Source of the DNA: Aurantiacibacter zhengii | GTDB lineage: Bacteria; Pseudomonadota; Alphaproteobacteria; Sphingomonadales; Sphingomonadaceae | Length of the DNA: 64,000 nt | Reading direction: 5' to 3' | NCBI RefSeq assembly: GCF_003584125.1 | Contig: NZ_QXFL01000002.1 | Coordinates: 186,001-250,000, forward strand | Shown here: in pieces, positions 61,776 through 64,000 of the stretch | Numbering within the stretch: position 1 is the first letter of the stretch | How the letters are laid out: the number at the start of each line of letters is the position of its first letter | Notes under the pieces: generated by a model | The model's database searches: none | What the model was told of the DNA's origin: nothing | Seen by the model: only the letters and a program-made list of their open reading frames with translations | Program-made: the position numbers and the translations under genes

Positions 61776-63022
61776 ACCTGCAGGAAATCAACTTCGACGG
61801 CATCGTCGGCCCCAGTCACAACTACGCTGGCCTGAGCCTTGGTAATCTTGCCGCAACCAAGAACGCCGGTGCAGCGAGTTTCCCGCGCGAGGCCGCTTTG
61901 CAGGGCATTGCCAAGATGCGCGCTAACATGGCCATGGGACTGGCACAGGGGTTCTTCGTCCCGCTTCCCCGTCCCAATTCCGGTTGGCTGGAAGCGCTGG
62001 CGGTGAATCATGACAGCGATCCGGCACTTATGGCTGGCGCATGGTCGGCCAGTTCGATGTGGACAGCCAACGCCGCCACCGTCAGCCCCGCGCCGGACAC
62101 CGCGGACGGCAAGTGCCACCTGACGGTCGCCAATCTCGTCACGATGCCGCACCGTTCCCACGAATGGCCCGACACCCTGGCGCAGCTACGACTGGTCTTC
62201 GGCGACAGCGATCACTTCGCCGTGCATGCCCCGGTGCCGTCGTGCTTCGGTGACGAAGGTGCGGCCAATCATATGCGCTTTGCCGATAGCCACGGTGGGC
62301 CGGGGCTGGAGGTGTTCGTTTACGGCAAGCCGGGCGGTCGTTTCCCCGCGCGCCAGCACGAACAGGCCAGCCGCGTCATCGCCCGCACCCATGGCCTCGA
62401 TCCCGACCGTGTCCTGTTCGTGGAGCAGAACGCCCAGGCCATCGAGGCGGGTGCGTTTCACAATGATGTGGTGGCCGTGGCAAACGAACAGGTGCTGTTC
62501 ACCCACGAACTCGCCTTCGCCGACCCGACGGGCACCTATGAAGCGATAGCGGCGCGCTGCCCCGGCACGCAGGTGGTGGAAGTCCCCGCCGACCGCGTCA
62601 GTCTGGACGATGCGATAAGCTCTTACCTTTTCAACGCGCAGTTGCTTACCCCGCCCTCAGGCGAAATGACGCTCGTCGTGCCGGAGGAATGCCGCGACAA
62701 TTCCAACGTGTGGAACTGGCTGCAGGACATGCTGGCCGGCAATGGCCCGATCCGCCACGTCCATGTCGTCGACGTTCGTCAGTCGATGGCCAACGGCGGC
62801 GGCCCTGCCTGCCTGCGTCTGCGGGTCGTTGCCGATCCGGCAGCGGTCGACCCCCGTTTCATGCTGGACGAGGCAAAGGCCGACCGGATGGAGGCGGTGA
62901 TTTCCAGATATTGGCCGCAGACCATTGAAATTGGCCAGATCGGTGACGAGGAACTGGCATACGCCGTCCTCACCGCGCGGGCTAAACTGCTGGAAATTCT
63001 GGAAATCGACGAGCTGGGTTGA
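61772..63022 (+). CDS. astB: N-succinylarginine dihydrolase
   Basis: AstB removes both terminal nitrogens of succinylarginine as ammonia and CO2, yielding succinylornithine. The 416-residue protein starts NLQEINFDGIVGPSHNYAGL and shows VPLPRPNSGWLEAL (about 63-76), the active-site Cys in PVPSCFGDEGAANHMRF and His in EQNAQAIEAGAFHNDVVAVA, then NGGGPACLRLRV with a second conserved cysteine. It is coupled to astA by a 4-base overlap. astC, astD and astE are not in the window. Confidence 0.96.
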   Translation: MNLQEINFDGIVGPSHNYAGLSLGNLAATKNAGAASFPREAALQGIAKMRANMAMGLAQGFFVPLPRPNSGWLEALAVNHDSDPALMAGAWSASSMWTANAATVSPAPDTADGKCHLTVANLVTMPHRSHEWPDTLAQLRLVFGDSDHFAVHAPVPSCFGDEGAANHMRFADSHGGPGLEVFVYGKPGGRFPARQHEQASRVIARTHGLDPDRVLFVEQNAQAIEAGAFHNDVVAVANEQVLFTHELAFADPTGTYEAIAARCPGTQVVEVPADRVSLDDAISSYLFNAQLLTPPSGEMTLVVPEECRDNSNVWNWLQDMLAGNGPIRHVHVVDVRQSMANGGGPACLRLRVVADPAAVDPRFMLDEAKADRMEAVISRYWPQTIEIGQIGDEELAYAVLTARAKLLEILEIDELG

Positions 63023-63099
63023 GCGGCGAGACCGGCACCCTGTCGGTCTGCCTTACACTCCCACCTGTCTTAACCATACAAATGGCGGAACTGCGTGCT

Positions 63100-63115
63100 T
63101 GGCACGGTAGTTGCG
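63100..63115 (+). promoter_or_regulatory. Sigma-54-like promoter upstream of a small membrane protein
   Basis: TGGCACG-GTAG-TTGCG matches the sigma-54 (RpoN) consensus TGGCACG-N4-TTGCW at all fixed positions except the last base; the GG (63101-63102) and GC (63113-63114) are exactly 10 bases apart. Transcription would start near 63126. A TTAACCAT sequence (63070-63077), the CtrA half-site in Caulobacter, lies 23 bases before it. Confidence 0.5.
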
Positions 63116-63138
63116 ATAGTGTGGGTTAAGAAAGGTAC

Positions 63139-63393
63139 ATGATGTTCAAGAAGATTTCCCGGCTGTTCGTAATCAAGACCCGTTGGGAAGCCTATCTGAT
63201 CATCTACGCTCTGGCGCTGGGCGCCATGGACCGCGGTACGCACTATCTCGATCGCTTCCCCGGCTGGGGCGGCTGGATGCTGATGGCCGCATGCAGCGGC
63301 GCAGTGTTCCTGGGCGGCGCGAAAATCCTCGACTGCCTGAAGTACGAAAAGGCCGAGAAAGAGGCGCTGAAGGCGATCCCGGAGAAAATCTGA
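63139..63393 (+). CDS. Small predicted membrane protein of unknown function
   Basis: An 84-residue protein with a basic N-terminus (MMFKKISRLFVIKTRWE) and two hydrophobic segments: YLIIYALALGAMD (about 19-31) and WMLMAACSGAVFLGGAKILD (about 46-65). A charged C-terminal helix follows (YEKAEKEALKA). The topology is a hairpin or a single anchor. AAAGG lies 6-7 bases before the ATG. I do not recognise a family. The upstream sequence carries a sigma-54-like promoter. Confidence 0.75.
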   Translation: MMFKKISRLFVIKTRWEAYLIIYALALGAMDRGTHYLDRFPGWGGWMLMAACSGAVFLGGAKILDCLKYEKAEKEALKAIPEKI

Positions 63394-63400
63394 TTGTCGG

Positions 63401-63434
63401 TAAAAGGTGGGGGTTTCTGTTGCTAGCTACCCCC
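63401..63434 (-). terminator. Rho-independent terminator of ssrA
   Basis: On the minus strand GGGGGT (63434-63429) pairs with ACCCCC (63414-63409), followed by ACC and TTTTA (63405-63401). It ends the tmRNA transcript. Confidence 0.7.
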
Positions 63435-63755
63435 GGAGCCCCGGAATCCGCTTCTGTTGCCCGGTGGGTCCAACCGCGCTTTAGCTTTGTAAATTCAGAC
63501 CGTTAGGTCTTAAAATTACGCAGCGATTGCGAGTGCTTCGTTATCGTTGGCACTTGTGTGTTGTGAACAGTTTTACGGGTTACTCAGCCCGAGCAAAAAC
63601 GCCGTCTTTCAGCACACGTCGATCCTGGTTCGGCCCCGTCAGGACTGGCGGAAAACCGCCGATTCTGGTGGAGCCGCCGGGTACTGCCCCCGGGTCCGCT
63701 GTACCTATTACACGGCGCAATTTATCGCCATAGCCCGCCGAAGCGAGCAACCCCC
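63405..63755 (-). ncRNA. ssrA: Two-piece (circularly permuted) tmRNA of alphaproteobacterial type
   Basis: tmRNA rescues stalled ribosomes. On the minus strand the acceptor piece comes first and ends CGGCTCC-A-CCA at 63666; an intervening hairpin segment of 28 bases follows; the coding piece begins GGGGCCG at 63637-63631. CGGCTCC and GGGGCCG pair as the acceptor stem, with one G-T pair. The tag frame is 63551-63516 and reads ANDNEALAIAA, then TAA. The tail ends in a GGGGGT/ACCCCC hairpin. A possible -10 box TATATG lies at 63760-63755; outer ends are approximate because maturation sites cannot be seen. Confidence 0.93.
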
Positions 63756-63835
63756 ATATAGGCGATAATCGCTTAATGTGAAGTGACAGCACGGGTCAGG
63801 GAGCGGACAGCAAGTACCGCTCCCCATCCAGGGCC

Positions 63836-64000
63836 CTAGCCCATCGGGCCATTGCTCGGGGCTCCGGGCGCTCCGCCCTTCAGTGTATCGCGGATTTCGG
63901 TGAGTAATTCGATCTCTGTCGGACCGGAAGGCTCCACCGCAGCGGCCGCTTCATCTTCCTTCTTCTCGAACCGTTCCTGGACCCGCTTGGTGTAGCGGAC
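63836..64000 (-). CDS. mscL: Large-conductance mechanosensitive channel MscL, C-terminal end (partial)
   Basis: The last 54 residues of a protein running off the right edge. A charged segment (VRYTKRVQERFEKKEDEAAA) is followed by an acidic/proline linker and then the amphipathic helix TEIELLTEIRDTLKGG, the signature C-terminal bundle of MscL, which releases solutes on hypo-osmotic shock. The transmembrane part is outside the window. An imperfect hairpin (63799-63824) lies 12 bases after the stop but has no T-run. ssrA is the next gene on the same strand. Confidence 0.85.
   Translation of the reverse strand, partial: VRYTKRVQERFEKKEDEAAAAVEPSGPTEIELLTEIRDTLKGGAPGAPSNGPMG

Noticed and set aside
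1-64000. CRISPR arrays, insertion sequences and prophage genes
   Set aside because: No regularly spaced repeats, transposase motifs or phage structural genes were seen on either strand.

Overview
The window is a gene-dense, high-GC stretch of an alphaproteobacterial chromosome, most likely from the order Sphingomonadales (an Erythrobacter-like lineage). The reasons are the circularly permuted two-piece tmRNA gene with tag ANDNEALAIAA, the alphaproteobacterial families DUF2794 and HdaA, the nusB-thiL order, the potassium-independent proton pyrophosphatase, and the frequent GTG/TTG starts. The genus is inferred from protein character, not from a search. No insertion sequence, prophage, integrase or CRISPR array was seen, and no gene-free stretch exceeds 300 bp. 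The longest gaps (28067-28331 and 33473-33748) hold promoters.

Layout. 1-6.5 kb: nusB end, thiL, hppA, an acetyltransferase/cupin pair and tesB. 6.5-8.7 kb: a universal stress protein gene and a TonB-like gene that each carry a single-base frameshift, flanking an EcsC-family gene. 8.7-16 kb: uvrC, an APC permease, a BaiN-type flavoprotein and a TonB-dependent receptor with an unusual Gly/Arg-rich insert. 16-18.4 kb: infA-maf-RNase E/G-like-yacG and tRNA-Phe. 18.5-25 kb: wrbA, a cyclic-nucleotide-binding/thioredoxin-reductase fusion, an SF2 helicase with a C-terminal membrane hairpin and a Na+/H+ antiporter. 25-28 kb: small envelope proteins in a row with an M48 metalloprotease. 28-34.7 kb: purC, an M16 peptidase, a hydrolase-OsmC fusion and purSQ. 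34.7-42.5 kb: a GGDEF-EAL protein, the glmU-(103 aa)-glmS operon, gph and a membrane protein. 42.5-49 kb: DUF2066-hdaA-cysE-DUF2794 facing purM-purN-sulfotransferase; PurN carries a fused YjbR-like domain. 49-53.2 kb: two NTF2-like paralogues, ndk, a lipoprotein gene and pepA-DUF2256-holC. 53.3-59.4 kb: lptD, surA, pdxA, rsmA and a membrane-tailed PilZ protein. 59.5-63 kb: an M20 hydrolase-astA-astB operon. 63-64 kb: a small membrane protein behind a sigma-54-like promoter, ssrA and the end of mscL.

How the genes work together. Purine synthesis is spread over three loci (purC, purSQ, purMN). glmS and glmU open the UDP-GlcNAc pathway for peptidoglycan and LPS. LptD and SurA serve outer-membrane assembly. 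AstA, AstB and probably the M20 enzyme belong to arginine degradation. Eight promoters share the form TTGnnn-N17-nAtnnn; at uvrC and lptD this geometry would start transcription at or next to the start codon, which suggests leaderless mRNAs.

The strongest leads for novelty are the membrane-anchored helicase, the PurN-YjbR fusion, the cysteine-capped helical insert in the TonB receptor, the U-tailed hairpin in the purC leader, and the sigma-54-like promoter next to ssrA. No complete new defence or mobile system could be shown.
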